DNA from: Flavobacterium sp. BFFFF1
GTDB lineage: Bacteria; Bacteroidota; Bacteroidia; Flavobacteriales; Flavobacteriaceae
Assembly (NCBI RefSeq): GCF_002256285.1
Contig: NZ_NKJE01000014.1
Span: 1 to 64,000 of the forward strand
DNA length: 64,000 nt
Reading direction: 5' to 3'
Positions 51,301-58,131 of this stretch are shown here, one piece after another (the stretch's first letter is position 1; the number at the start of each line of letters is the position of its first letter). The translations under genes and the position numbers were made by a program. The notes under the pieces were generated by a model that saw nothing but the letters and a program-made list of their open reading frames with translations, was not told the DNA's origin and did no database searches.

Positions 51301-51631
51301 AAGCTACACTTTTACACAGGATGCCGCCGGTATCGTTGAGGACAGGTTTGAACTTAGGTTCACCAACGCACCACTCGGGGTAGAAAACCCTGTTTTTGAT
51401 CAAAACACAGTGCAGGTTATCACCCACTCCAACCAATTGCAGGTGAACTCCACCCTTTCAGAAATCAAAGCAGTCACTGTGTATGATTTACTTGGACGAA
51501 TGGTGTATACAAACAATAAAGTGAACAGTTTGGATTTTACCACCGGCAATATTACTGCAACAAACCAGACATTGATTGTGAAGGTAAAAACCGATACGGC
51601 TGAAGTAACCCGAAAAATTATAATGAAATAA
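48323..51631 (+). CDS. T9SS-secreted right-handed beta-helix protein with type C sorting signal
   Basis: 1102 residues. The signal peptide is MKRLLLIFLIPFLGFSQ. Residues ~90-460 show parallel beta-helix repeats with the NNTF/GNTVSN pattern (NNEVSNNTFTTVKQAVYING, LSGNTIDGVKR, ISGNTVSNIENASGSN, VTGNTVTGVISNS, IANNKIYTI), as in pectin-lyase-like folds. A linker region follows near 545-640, then a ~460-residue C-terminal module homologous to that of the giant protein (TGKIASGQGFF, FNNGMRVKT, DRFELRFTN), ending in TNQTLIVKVKTD and RKIIMK. It is probably a surface polysaccharide-binding or -degrading protein; no catalytic residues can be assigned. Confidence 0.9.
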   Translation: MKRLLLIFLIPFLGFSQISGTKIIGSSQAAPYTNLTLAIAYVNTVGVNGPTTFLIDNDQTAATSLIINQFTGTSATNTLTIKPNTGKTITISGAISNGAVIQFNGADNIIINGNNGTSDKQLTVYNTFSDSGNSYTSRAAVWMYGGATNNKVTNAILRTNIIDASAGTLSVGLLAGSSSMGGAQDNSNNEVSNNTFTTVKQAVYINGNSASNTNWTISSNMIGAASDASKPYLGIYLNNITTYTLSGNTIDGVKRPNGVGGTAFHSGIYVSGASTGTISGNTVSNIENASGSNICYGLYVSGSTTSVTGNTVTGVISNSTNDGNAGISITGSNATIANNKIYTITMTDSKLMSGIFVSGNSALVYNNMIGNVSSAGGGSPNSQSGNGIYIDSGTIVKVYYNTVRLATNQSTGASACLFINGGTQLDIRNNLFINAQSSGSTRFCVYSTVTTTSSFTNIDYNDYYSSQYIGSWGSFYTATNLKTTLAQWQAVTSKDANSINVSATFTAATDLHLSATQASLVVGTPISGFTTDIDGDTRNNPSTVGADEYAACSGGTTTWNGTTWSNGTPTATIKAVINGAYNTTTHGDIITCELTVNSGKTLTITPGKVVEIQNNLTNNGTINIQDKGSLVQVSDASTVSGNITLTRTTTSLKPYDYTYFSSPVSGSVISNVIADTYYNFTFDPSINNWVSQPQNAVMTVGKGYCLRAPETLNFNPTATFNAVFAGVPNNGIINVPVTKTAACPYNLIGNPYPSAVDADLFLGNATNASKLTGVIYLWTHNTAISANNPGSETYNYTTNDYAKYNLTGPTKGVAAASGGVLPTGKIASGQGFFVETTGSNTTSNLVFNNGMRVKTTNSNGNFYRTANTTEETQGTIEKNRLWVSISNTEGAYDETLLGYVTGASNDLDYGYDGKTFDAGNYVMIYSILNGEKLCIQGKDVNFNANDVIPLGFKTSLTGQLTIGIEKTDGFFAADQDVYLLDKTTNVLTDLKQGSYTFTQDAAGIVEDRFELRFTNAPLGVENPVFDQNTVQVITHSNQLQVNSTLSEIKAVTVYDLLGRMVYTNNKVNSLDFTTGNITATNQTLIVKVKTDTAEVTRKIIMK

Positions 51632-51652
51632 GAATAAAAAGGCATACGTCAG

Positions 51653-51678
51653 AAACCCACTTTCGAGTGGGTTTTTTT
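51653..51678. terminator. Bidirectional terminator
   Basis: Nine-bp stem AAACCCACT/AGTGGGTTT with a tetraloop TTCG and T-run, between convergent genes. Confidence 0.85.
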
Positions 51679-52834
51679 ATGCTTTTTCGAGCAGGATACT
51701 CACTGCATTTCCCCCAAACCCTACCGCATTGACGAGGACCTTCCTGATTGGCCTGGTCTTGGGTTGCGCTTTCGCAAAAGGTACGCCGATAAAAACATCA
51801 AGTTCCATCATTAGCAATGCCAACTCAACGCTCAGCATTCCCGATGCCCCGAAAGTATGCCCCGTTTTCCATTTCGTACTAGTAAGTAACGGAATATAAT
51901 CCCCAAATGTTTTTTGGATCGCCTTAAACTCGGTCATGTCGCCCTTAATGGTTCCCGGAGCGTGCATCACAACCACATCGACCTCCTCTGGGCTATGATT
52001 TCCCAAAGCCATTTTCATCGATTTCTGGAAACACTCCGCTTCCGTGGTGATGGAAACGTTGTGTTCCAGCAATTCCGTCGCGTACCCAATTCCCGCAATC
52101 GTAGCCATCGCATGATCTTTCTTACCCGTTTCCAGGCAGCAAACGGCGGCACCTTCACCAAGCACCAGCGTGTTTTGTTTTTTGTCCAAATCCAACGCCC
52201 TGCATGGAAATTCCCCGATTTCCTTGGCATATATTTTCATTGCCTGCATTTGCGCGATAGTGAAATCTGTAAGTGGCGCCTCGCTACCGCCCACGAGGAA
52301 CTTGTCAGCCATGCCGGCCTGCAGCCACGCATAGCCGTTTAACAACGCGTGTAATGCAGTAGAACAGGTTATCGAGTGCGAAACTTCGGGCCCGTCACTC
52401 TGTAGGTCATGGGCAACCCACGACGAGATGTTTCCCAAAGTCGTCACCGGCGACGCCAACGTTGCAGTCTTTCCTGTTTCAAGGAACTCTTTGTGGTGTT
52501 TCTCAAATAAACCCGTTGCACCACGGGATGACCCTATGTTAATCCCAAAAACGTCCTGCGGTTGCCAGCCTGACTTGCGAACTGCTTCCCGCGAAACGGC
52601 TATCGCGTATAAAACAGATTCATCCAGCGATTTGTATTTCTGGTCTGAATACCGCAATGTTGTTATGATTTCTTCCGCTTCCGCAGACAACGCTCCGACA
52701 GGAACCGTTTGTATCCCGACCGTTTTCCGTGAAAAAAAATGAGCACCACTGAGATAATTTTCACGCACGGTTTCCGCGCCAAAACCCAATGGGGATAACG
52801 AAGCGATTGCAGTAATAGAGATGGTTTTCGGCAA
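51677..52834 (-). CDS. Beta-ketoacyl synthase in the biotin gene cluster
   Basis: 385 residues. A thiolase-fold condensing enzyme with all three active-site residues: Cys157 (HSITCSTALHAL), His291 (MHAPGTIKGD) and His326 (KTGHTFGASG), the C-H-H set of elongating KAS I/II enzymes. Shorter than FabF (about 410). It lies 30 nt after bioA, as the last gene of bioD-bioA-KAS. This suggests a role in making the pimeloyl chain, but that is inference from position. It ends at a strong terminator. Confidence 0.9.
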   Translation of the reverse strand: MPKTISITAIASLSPLGFGAETVRENYLSGAHFFSRKTVGIQTVPVGALSAEAEEIITTLRYSDQKYKSLDESVLYAIAVSREAVRKSGWQPQDVFGINIGSSRGATGLFEKHHKEFLETGKTATLASPVTTLGNISSWVAHDLQSDGPEVSHSITCSTALHALLNGYAWLQAGMADKFLVGGSEAPLTDFTIAQMQAMKIYAKEIGEFPCRALDLDKKQNTLVLGEGAAVCCLETGKKDHAMATIAGIGYATELLEHNVSITTEAECFQKSMKMALGNHSPEEVDVVVMHAPGTIKGDMTEFKAIQKTFGDYIPLLTSTKWKTGHTFGASGMLSVELALLMMELDVFIGVPFAKAQPKTRPIRKVLVNAVGFGGNAVSILLEKA

Positions 52835-52864
52835 AATATGATTTCTTGATCTGTTGCCGCAAAA

Positions 52865-54136
52865 TTAAGCTATTTCCAAAGCCTGTTCAACGATTTGGTA
52901 CACTTTTTCAAGCTGTGCATCGCTGATAATGTAGGGCGGAAGGATGTACACAATATTCCCCACCGGCCGCAGGATAATCCCGTTTTCGACAAAGAAATGA
53001 TACAATTTGTTGCGCAGGTTTCCATAATAGCTTTCAGCACTGTCAATTTTTATTTCGAGCGCAAAAATGACACCCAATACCCTTGTCGTGGATACTTTCG
53101 GGTGCTTTTCAATGTGTTTTTGAAAGGCCAGGTGCTTTGTGTTTACACGGGTGAGATGCTCCTGCATGACGGTTGACTGAAGCAGTTCAAGGCTGGCCAG
53201 TGCTGCTGCGCATCCCGTCGGATTGGCTGTAAAAGTATGCCCGTGGAACAACGCCTTGTTGATGTCGTCACTGTAAAATCCGTCGAACAACTTCTGGGTG
53301 AACGTCGTGATCGCCATCGGAATGGTTCCTCCGGTCAGTGCTTTGGAAAGGCAAATCGCATCCGGCTGTTGCGAAAGATAATCACAGGCAAAGGTTTTGC
53401 CAGTCTTTCCAAACCCGGTCATCACCTCATCGGCAATCGTGATAATCTGGTTCTCCTTGCAAATTTCAATCAGTTTGTCAAGATGCCCCGGCTCATACAT
53501 CACCATGCCTGCAGCGCCCTGCACCAATGGCTCAAAAATAAACCCAGCCACCTGATAATTTCTAATGCATTCACGTAAAGCGGCAAAACTCTCCTCTTCT
53601 GCACCTTTTACGGGAACGGGAATCCGAACAACGTCAATAAACATCCCGGCAAACGCCTGCGTGTAAAAAGAGATGCCACTGGCGGCCATCGCCGCAAAGG
53701 TATCGCCGTGGAATGCATTTTCAAAAGCGACAACCGTCGTGCGTTTTTCGCCCTTATTGTAGAAATATTGCAATGCTACTTTGATGGCCACCTCAACAGC
53801 AGTCGAACCATTGTCTGAAAAGAACACCTTCTGTTGGTTTGACGGCAGGATTTGCATTAACTTCTCGGCAAGCAACACGGCTGGTTCATGTGTAAATCCC
53901 CCGAAGAGTACGTGTTCCAGTGTGGTCAGTTGTTTATAGATTGCATCGGCGATAAACCTGTTGGAATGCCCAAAAGGATTCACCCACCAGGAGGCGATAG
54001 CATCAATGTATTCTTTTCCGTTCTCATCCCAAAGCAGTGCGCCATCCCCTTTCGAAATGGCAATGGGTGGCGCGGCGGTCTTATGCTGTGTATAGGGATG
54101 CCAGAGATACTGACGGTCTTTTTCGGTTATGCTCAT
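52865..54136 (-). CDS. bioA: Adenosylmethionine--8-amino-7-oxononanoate aminotransferase
   Basis: 423 residues. PLP enzyme that converts KAPA to DAPA using S-adenosylmethionine. Marks: LWHPYTQHKTAAPP near 11, SWWVNPFGHSN near 49, FFSDNGSTAVEVAIK near 105, the DEVMTGFGKTGK cofactor segment near 236 and Lys265 in CLSKALTGGTIP (Schiff base). The start overlaps the bioD stop by 4 nt (ATGA), indicating translational coupling. Confidence 0.96.
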   Translation of the reverse strand: MSITEKDRQYLWHPYTQHKTAAPPIAISKGDGALLWDENGKEYIDAIASWWVNPFGHSNRFIADAIYKQLTTLEHVLFGGFTHEPAVLLAEKLMQILPSNQQKVFFSDNGSTAVEVAIKVALQYFYNKGEKRTTVVAFENAFHGDTFAAMAASGISFYTQAFAGMFIDVVRIPVPVKGAEEESFAALRECIRNYQVAGFIFEPLVQGAAGMVMYEPGHLDKLIEICKENQIITIADEVMTGFGKTGKTFACDYLSQQPDAICLSKALTGGTIPMAITTFTQKLFDGFYSDDINKALFHGHTFTANPTGCAAALASLELLQSTVMQEHLTRVNTKHLAFQKHIEKHPKVSTTRVLGVIFALEIKIDSAESYYGNLRNKLYHFFVENGIILRPVGNIVYILPPYIISDAQLEKVYQIVEQALEIA

Positions 54137-54756
54137 GATGGTATGGCTAATAAATTTTCTCGGAACAGGTCTGCATATTCACGCACGACGTTCCTGTCAA
54201 AATAAGGCTCGTTTTCAATCCTCCCGATATACCGGATACCGGTTTTGTTCAGGATAATGGTTTCTGTCGAAACATGCTCGTCGCCGTTAAAAACAATTCC
54301 GGAAATCTCGATTCCCCTATTTTGCAATGCCGCTACCGTCAGCAATGTATGGTTGATGCTGCCCAGATAATGTCGGGAAACGACAATCACTTTGTAATCG
54401 GGGTGGATTAAATCAGCAACCGTATCGTGGTCGTTTAATGGCACAAAAATGCCGCCCGCTCCTTCAACGACCAAATGATTTTGGGTCTTTGGTTCCTGAA
54501 TATTTTTCAAATCAATGGCTACTCCATCGCGTTCGGCAGCCAGATGCGGACTTGCCGGCGTATGCAGCGCGTAACTGTTCGCATGGATTGTCGATTTTGT
54601 ATTCGACAACAATGACCTTACCGTGTGGCTGTCGGAATTGGCCAAATCCCCTGCCTGAATTGGCTTCCAATAATCGGCCTCGAGCGCCTCAGTGATGATG
54701 GCTGCTGCAATGGTTTTACCAACATCGGTAGAAATGCCTGTGACGAATAGTTTCAT
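54133..54756 (-). CDS. bioD: Dethiobiotin synthetase
   Basis: 207 residues from MKLFVTGISTDVGKT. It closes the ureido ring of dethiobiotin with ATP and CO2. The P-loop is GISTDVGKT (7-15); other marks are YWKPIQAGD near 31 and VVEGAGGIFVPL near 108. An in-frame codon 62 residues upstream is rejected because the -7 box and the previous operon's terminator lie in between. It is the first gene of bioD-bioA-KAS. Confidence 0.95.
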   Translation of the reverse strand: MKLFVTGISTDVGKTIAAAIITEALEADYWKPIQAGDLANSDSHTVRSLLSNTKSTIHANSYALHTPASPHLAAERDGVAIDLKNIQEPKTQNHLVVEGAGGIFVPLNDHDTVADLIHPDYKVIVVSRHYLGSINHTLLTVAALQNRGIEISGIVFNGDEHVSTETIILNKTGIRYIGRIENEPYFDRNVVREYADLFRENLLAIPS

Positions 54757-54785
54757 GTGGATGGATTGCGTTAAAGCTTCGCATG

Positions 54786-54793
54786 CAAAAATA
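54786..54793 (-). promoter_or_regulatory. -7 box of bioD-bioA-KAS
   Basis: TATTTTTG on the minus strand, 29 nt before the bioD start. It lies directly after the terminator of the sigma-factor operon. No clear -33. Confidence 0.5.
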
Positions 54794-54816
54794 GAAAACC
54801 CATCACAAAGATGGGC
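54794..54816 (-). terminator. Terminator of the sigma-factor operon
   Basis: Stem CCCATC/GATGGG with a 5-nt loop. On the minus strand TTTTCTATTTTTG follows. It is six base pairs long, so moderate. Confidence 0.55.
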
Positions 54817-54821
54817 TCTAA

Positions 54822-55436
54822 TTATTCTTCTTTTAACGTGTCCAGGATTTTCCGGATTTCCCGCGCATATTTTCCGTAGAAATAGTGTACCCACCATTCC
54901 CCCGCCAATCCCATAAATAAAATGGAGAACACTACACTGCAAACTAAGGTCACCAGCACCGAATTGTCAATATTTCCCGAGAAAAATGCCGCTCCTGCAG
55001 GGAGTTTATAAAACAGCACCCCAAGCAAAAATAAAATAACGAAAGGCGTCAGCGCAAAACCAAAAGTTTTATAAAGTTCCATGTTAATGCGTATATCGAC
55101 ATAGGTTTCATACAAGCTATCCTTTGTGTTAAGGGCTGTATTTCCAAGCCGTCTGTAGAAGATAAAAAGCTTCACCAGATAGTAAATGCAGACCGCCGTA
55201 AAAATGGCAAACAGCAAATAAAACGGAACCAACGCGCTTTCCGGGAAACCTTTTATCAGCGGTACAAACCCGAGAATGACTATTGATATTCCCTGGTAAT
55301 AAAATTCGTTCCTGAGGTTCTTCTTGATCTTGTCCAACGGCGTATTGGCCGCTTTTAGTTGCTCCATTGTTGCGGGAAGTACAACATTTTTGGGATTGTC
55401 GTTGTTCCATGCTGATTGTAATTCGTTAAAGTCCAT
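54822..55436 (-). CDS. Membrane protein encoded with a sigma factor (possible anti-sigma partner)
   Basis: 204 residues. The N-terminal ~45 residues are soluble (MDFNELQSAWNNDNPKNVVL, then a helical KAANTPLDKIKKNLRNEFYY). They are followed by four predicted membrane helices (about 47-63, 67-90, 123-142, 155-175) and a charged tail. The cytosolic N-terminal segment ahead of membrane helices is the layout expected for an anti-sigma factor, but no named anti-sigma domain or zinc motif is recognised. Its start overlaps the sigma gene's end by 11 nt. Confidence 0.75.
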   Translation of the reverse strand: MDFNELQSAWNNDNPKNVVLPATMEQLKAANTPLDKIKKNLRNEFYYQGISIVILGFVPLIKGFPESALVPFYLLFAIFTAVCIYYLVKLFIFYRRLGNTALNTKDSLYETYVDIRINMELYKTFGFALTPFVILFLLGVLFYKLPAGAAFFSGNIDNSVLVTLVCSVVFSILFMGLAGEWWVHYFYGKYAREIRKILDTLKEE

Positions 55437-55929
55437 AACCTTGTTTTTTGATGATTTCTTTTAATTTTTGTTTTGCACGATTCAGTTTGACCCGGGCGTT
55501 GATTTCTGAAATACCGAGTTGTTCCCCGATTTCCTTGTGTGAAAAACCTTCCAATTGATAGAATATAATGGCCTTATCAATTTTATCAAGTTGCTGAAGC
55601 GCGCGGTAGAAATGTTCGAGCTGGCTTTCCTTTAATGCCGCGTCACTCTCGTCGTCGCGTATATTCTCTGAGGGAATTTCGTATTTGTCTACTTTCCGCT
55701 TTTCCTTCTTCAGGAAGACGATCGCGGTATTGATTGCCACGCGGTACATCCAGGTGGAGAATTTACTTTCGCCTTTAAAGCTTTCATACCCTTTCCAAAG
55801 CTGGCAAATGATCTCCTGGAACAAATCCTGCTGATCATCAACATTGTCCATGTACATTTTGGAAACCTTATACAAAATGCCTTTGTGGTTTTCGATACGG
55901 GATAAAAATTCCTGCTCTTTCGGGTTCAA
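55426..55929 (-). CDS. RNA polymerase sigma factor, sigma-70 family (ECF type)
   Basis: 167 residues, ECF size. Region 2 is at about 15-85 (NVDDQQDLFQEIICQLWKGYESFKGESKFSTWMYRVAINTA). Region 4 is at about 105-160 (LQQLDKIDKAIIFYQLEGFSHKEIGEQLGISEINARVKLNRAKQKLKE), with a clear helix-turn-helix. No extra C-terminal domain. It overlaps the membrane protein gene by 11 nt and is preceded by a 65-residue membrane protein gene. No TAnnTTTG box is seen before the operon. Confidence 0.93.
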   Translation of the reverse strand: MNPKEQEFLSRIENHKGILYKVSKMYMDNVDDQQDLFQEIICQLWKGYESFKGESKFSTWMYRVAINTAIVFLKKEKRKVDKYEIPSENIRDDESDAALKESQLEHFYRALQQLDKIDKAIIFYQLEGFSHKEIGEQLGISEINARVKLNRAKQKLKEIIKKQGYGL

Positions 55930-55973
55930 AACGTGCTGATTAATTTTGATTTTGATTGATTCCTGAAACTCGT

Positions 55974-56171
55974 CTAATTTTTGCGCATCAATAATGAAGA
56001 ACTACTGAAACCCGCCAGTAAAAATAATCCGGGAATCACAATGGTCCAAAGCGGGAGCTCCTTTCCCAGAACAAAATGTTTCACGATACCATAACTTATG
56101 GCAAATGAGGAAAAGAAAACCAGTCCCAAGACAAATATTCTTTTGATCGATGATAAATTTTGTGTTTTCAT
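55974..56171 (-). CDS. 65-residue two-helix membrane protein
   Basis: Two predicted membrane helices (about 10-30 and 40-58) separated by a short loop HFVLGKELPLW, with a basic C-terminal end LMRKN. It lies 44 nt before the sigma-factor gene on the same strand, so it is probably the first gene of that operon. No family recognised. Confidence 0.65.
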   Translation of the reverse strand: MKTQNLSSIKRIFVLGLVFFSSFAISYGIVKHFVLGKELPLWTIVIPGLFLLAGFSSSSLLMRKN

Positions 56172-56240
56172 ATTGTTACGATTTGATGATTATGTCCGTA
56201 AGTAACACAATATCCAAAACGTTACAAAAAAAGGGAAAAA

Positions 56241-57380
56241 TTATAAATAACCTGAAAATGAGTTAAATAACGCCGATATTTCGGCAGCAGTATTGTAACT
56301 GTGCAGGCAAATCCTCAGCCGTTCCTGGCCCGAGGGAACAGTGGGCGAAAGGATGGCTTTCACATCAAAGCCGCTTTGCTGTAAATATGCGGCCATCGCT
56401 TTTACCTTTTCATTTCCGGGAATTACGGCACATTGAATGGCAGATTTGCTATAAACAAACAATCCTTTAAGGCTGTGAAGACTTTTAGTCTGGCTGAAAT
56501 GGATAATATTTGATTTCAGCTGCTGCTGACTGTGATGCTTTGCGCGAAGTTGCTGGTAACTGATAAAAATCGTGGCCACCGAATGCGGCGGAAGCGCGGT
56601 CGTATAAATAAAGCTGCGCGCGAAGTTTAAGAGGTATCGCTTTAGTTCAGCTGATCCAATGATGGCAGCGCCATGGCAGCCCAAGCCTTTGCCAAATGTC
56701 ATAATCCTCGCAAAAACCTTTGACTGCAGTCCCAAATGTTGTACCAACCCGCAGCCATTATCGCCAAAAACACCCAGTGCATGCGCTTCATCGATGACGA
56801 GGAACGTGGCATGCCTTTCGGAAATCCCGGCAAAAATTTCCAGTGGCGGGGTATCGCCATCCATCGAGAAAACGCTCTCCGTGACAATATACGTTGCAGC
56901 ATTCTCCCGCTTAAAACGCAACAGCAGGCTTTCCAACGCGTCGGAATCGTTGTGGGGAAATTTATAAGCGTTCGCATATGACAATTGAATGCCATCCCGT
57001 ATCGAGGCATGGCACAACTCATCATACAGGATTATATCACCCTTTTGAGGAACGGAACTGAAGAAACCCACATTTGCATCATAGCCGGAATTGAAAATCA
57101 AGGCTGCTTCCGCCTGATGGAATTCGGCGAGATACCGCTCTGTAACTTCATAAAGTGAATGGTTTCCGGAAAGCAGGCGCGATCCGGTGGCGCCGTTCTG
57201 CATCATGTTTTGATCCACGAGATACTGGTGTGTTTCCTCGAAAATAGCCTCTGAACGGGAAAAACCAAGATAGTCGTTTGAGGCAAAGTCAATCAGGCCG
57301 TTGGGCTGGGAAAGTCTGCGCAGCGCATTTTGTTGGGAGCGTACTTCGAGTCGCTGCGATAATTTTTCAGGGAAGTTCAT
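56241..57380 (-). CDS. bioF: 8-amino-7-oxononanoate synthase
   Basis: 379 residues from MNFPEKLSQRLEVR. PLP enzyme joining pimeloyl thioester and alanine. Marks: LIDFASNDYLGFSR near 29, NGATGSRLLSGNHSLYEVTE near 62, IFNSGYDANVGFFS near 95, VIDEAHALGVFGDNG near 195 and the Schiff-base Lys231 in TFGKGLGCHGAA. A codon 14 residues upstream is possible but less usual. It is separated from bioD-bioA by the sigma-factor operon on the same strand. A TATTTTTG box at 57384-57391 is so close that it would give an almost leaderless mRNA. Confidence 0.94.
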   Translation of the reverse strand: MNFPEKLSQRLEVRSQQNALRRLSQPNGLIDFASNDYLGFSRSEAIFEETHQYLVDQNMMQNGATGSRLLSGNHSLYEVTERYLAEFHQAEAALIFNSGYDANVGFFSSVPQKGDIILYDELCHASIRDGIQLSYANAYKFPHNDSDALESLLLRFKRENAATYIVTESVFSMDGDTPPLEIFAGISERHATFLVIDEAHALGVFGDNGCGLVQHLGLQSKVFARIMTFGKGLGCHGAAIIGSAELKRYLLNFARSFIYTTALPPHSVATIFISYQQLRAKHHSQQQLKSNIIHFSQTKSLHSLKGLFVYSKSAIQCAVIPGNEKVKAMAAYLQQSGFDVKAILSPTVPSGQERLRICLHSYNTAAEISALFNSFSGYL

Positions 57381-57391
57381 ACGCAAAAATA

Positions 57392-57751
57392 CCGATTTTG
57401 CAAATGGAACGAAATTTAACATCGGATTTTTAGCCCTGATTATCGAGAACCCCAGGGAGGAGTCCTCTTTATTTTATCATTAAAAATAAAGCATTGTCCT
57501 AAATTGGTGTGCAATATTATTTAATCACCAATGAAAACATTAACAAAATATGTGGGATTTCCGTATCGAAATGACTAGAGATTTTTGTAGGGAATACTTC
57601 CATTATCCCCTTCCCTTAAAGTAAAAATACAAATTTTCCAGAACGTAATCTTACGGGAAAACCAGACTTTTTCTTAAAATTTATTTCATACATTATTTCA
57701 GATAACATTAAAAACAAAAAGACGCGAGCAGGATTCAGCTCCTAAAAATAA
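57392..57751. other. Intergenic region between csp and bioF
   Basis: AT-rich stretch without a supported gene. Near 57716-57742 it contains AAAAAGACGCGAGCAGGA followed by TTCAGCTCC, resembling the right arm of the dispersed element without its other parts. Nothing else was recognised. Confidence 0.5.
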
Positions 57752-57783
57752 AAACAAAAAAAAGCGCCCCGATTGGAGCGCCT
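57752..57783 (-). terminator. Terminator of the cold-shock gene
   Basis: Stem GCGCCCC/GGAGCGC (one G-T pair, loop GATT). On the minus strand a run of T follows. Confidence 0.75.
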
Positions 57784-57816
57784 GAAACTTTGAAGTACTA
57801 ATATATGTATATATTA

Positions 57817-58011
57817 CTAAAGTACTACTACTTGAGCAGCCACTTTACCTTTTCTTCCTTCTTCTTCTTCGTAAGATACTTTGTCACCTTCACGGAGTTC
57901 TTCCGCTTTGATTCCTGAAGCATGAACGAAAATGTCTTTTCCTGTTTCTTCATCTGTAATGAATCCGTAACCTTTAGATTCATTGAAAAATTTTACTGTA
58001 CCTGTACGCAT
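57817..58011 (-). CDS. Cold-shock (CspA-family) RNA-binding protein
   Basis: 64 residues, a single cold-shock domain. RNP1 is KGYGFIT (residues 13-19) and RNP2 is DIFVHAS (26-32). It begins MRTGTVKFFNESKGYGFI. It binds single-stranded nucleic acid as an RNA chaperone. It has a 5' leader with a -7 box about 30 nt upstream, and its own terminator. Confidence 0.95.
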   Translation of the reverse strand: MRTGTVKFFNESKGYGFITDEETGKDIFVHASGIKAEELREGDKVSYEEEEGRKGKVAAQVVVL

Positions 58012-58040
58012 TGTGTAATAAAAAAATAATTAATAATGGA

Positions 58041-58048
58041 CAAATGTA
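58041..58048 (-). promoter_or_regulatory. -7 box of the cold-shock gene
   Basis: TACATTTG on the minus strand (TAnnTTTG), 29 nt before the start. A TTG lies 23 nt further upstream, slightly far for a -33. Confidence 0.45.
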
Positions 58049-58131
58049 ATCTTTAAAATAATACGATGATACAACTGTGTTAAATTTTTTATAAAAAAAC
58101 CTGAAAGCCAGTCAGTTTGGTATCAAGAAAC

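Noticed and set aside
54757..54942. 62-residue N-terminal extension of bioD
   Set aside because: It runs through a terminator and a -7 box and ahead of the conserved P-loop start MKLFVTGISTDVGKT.
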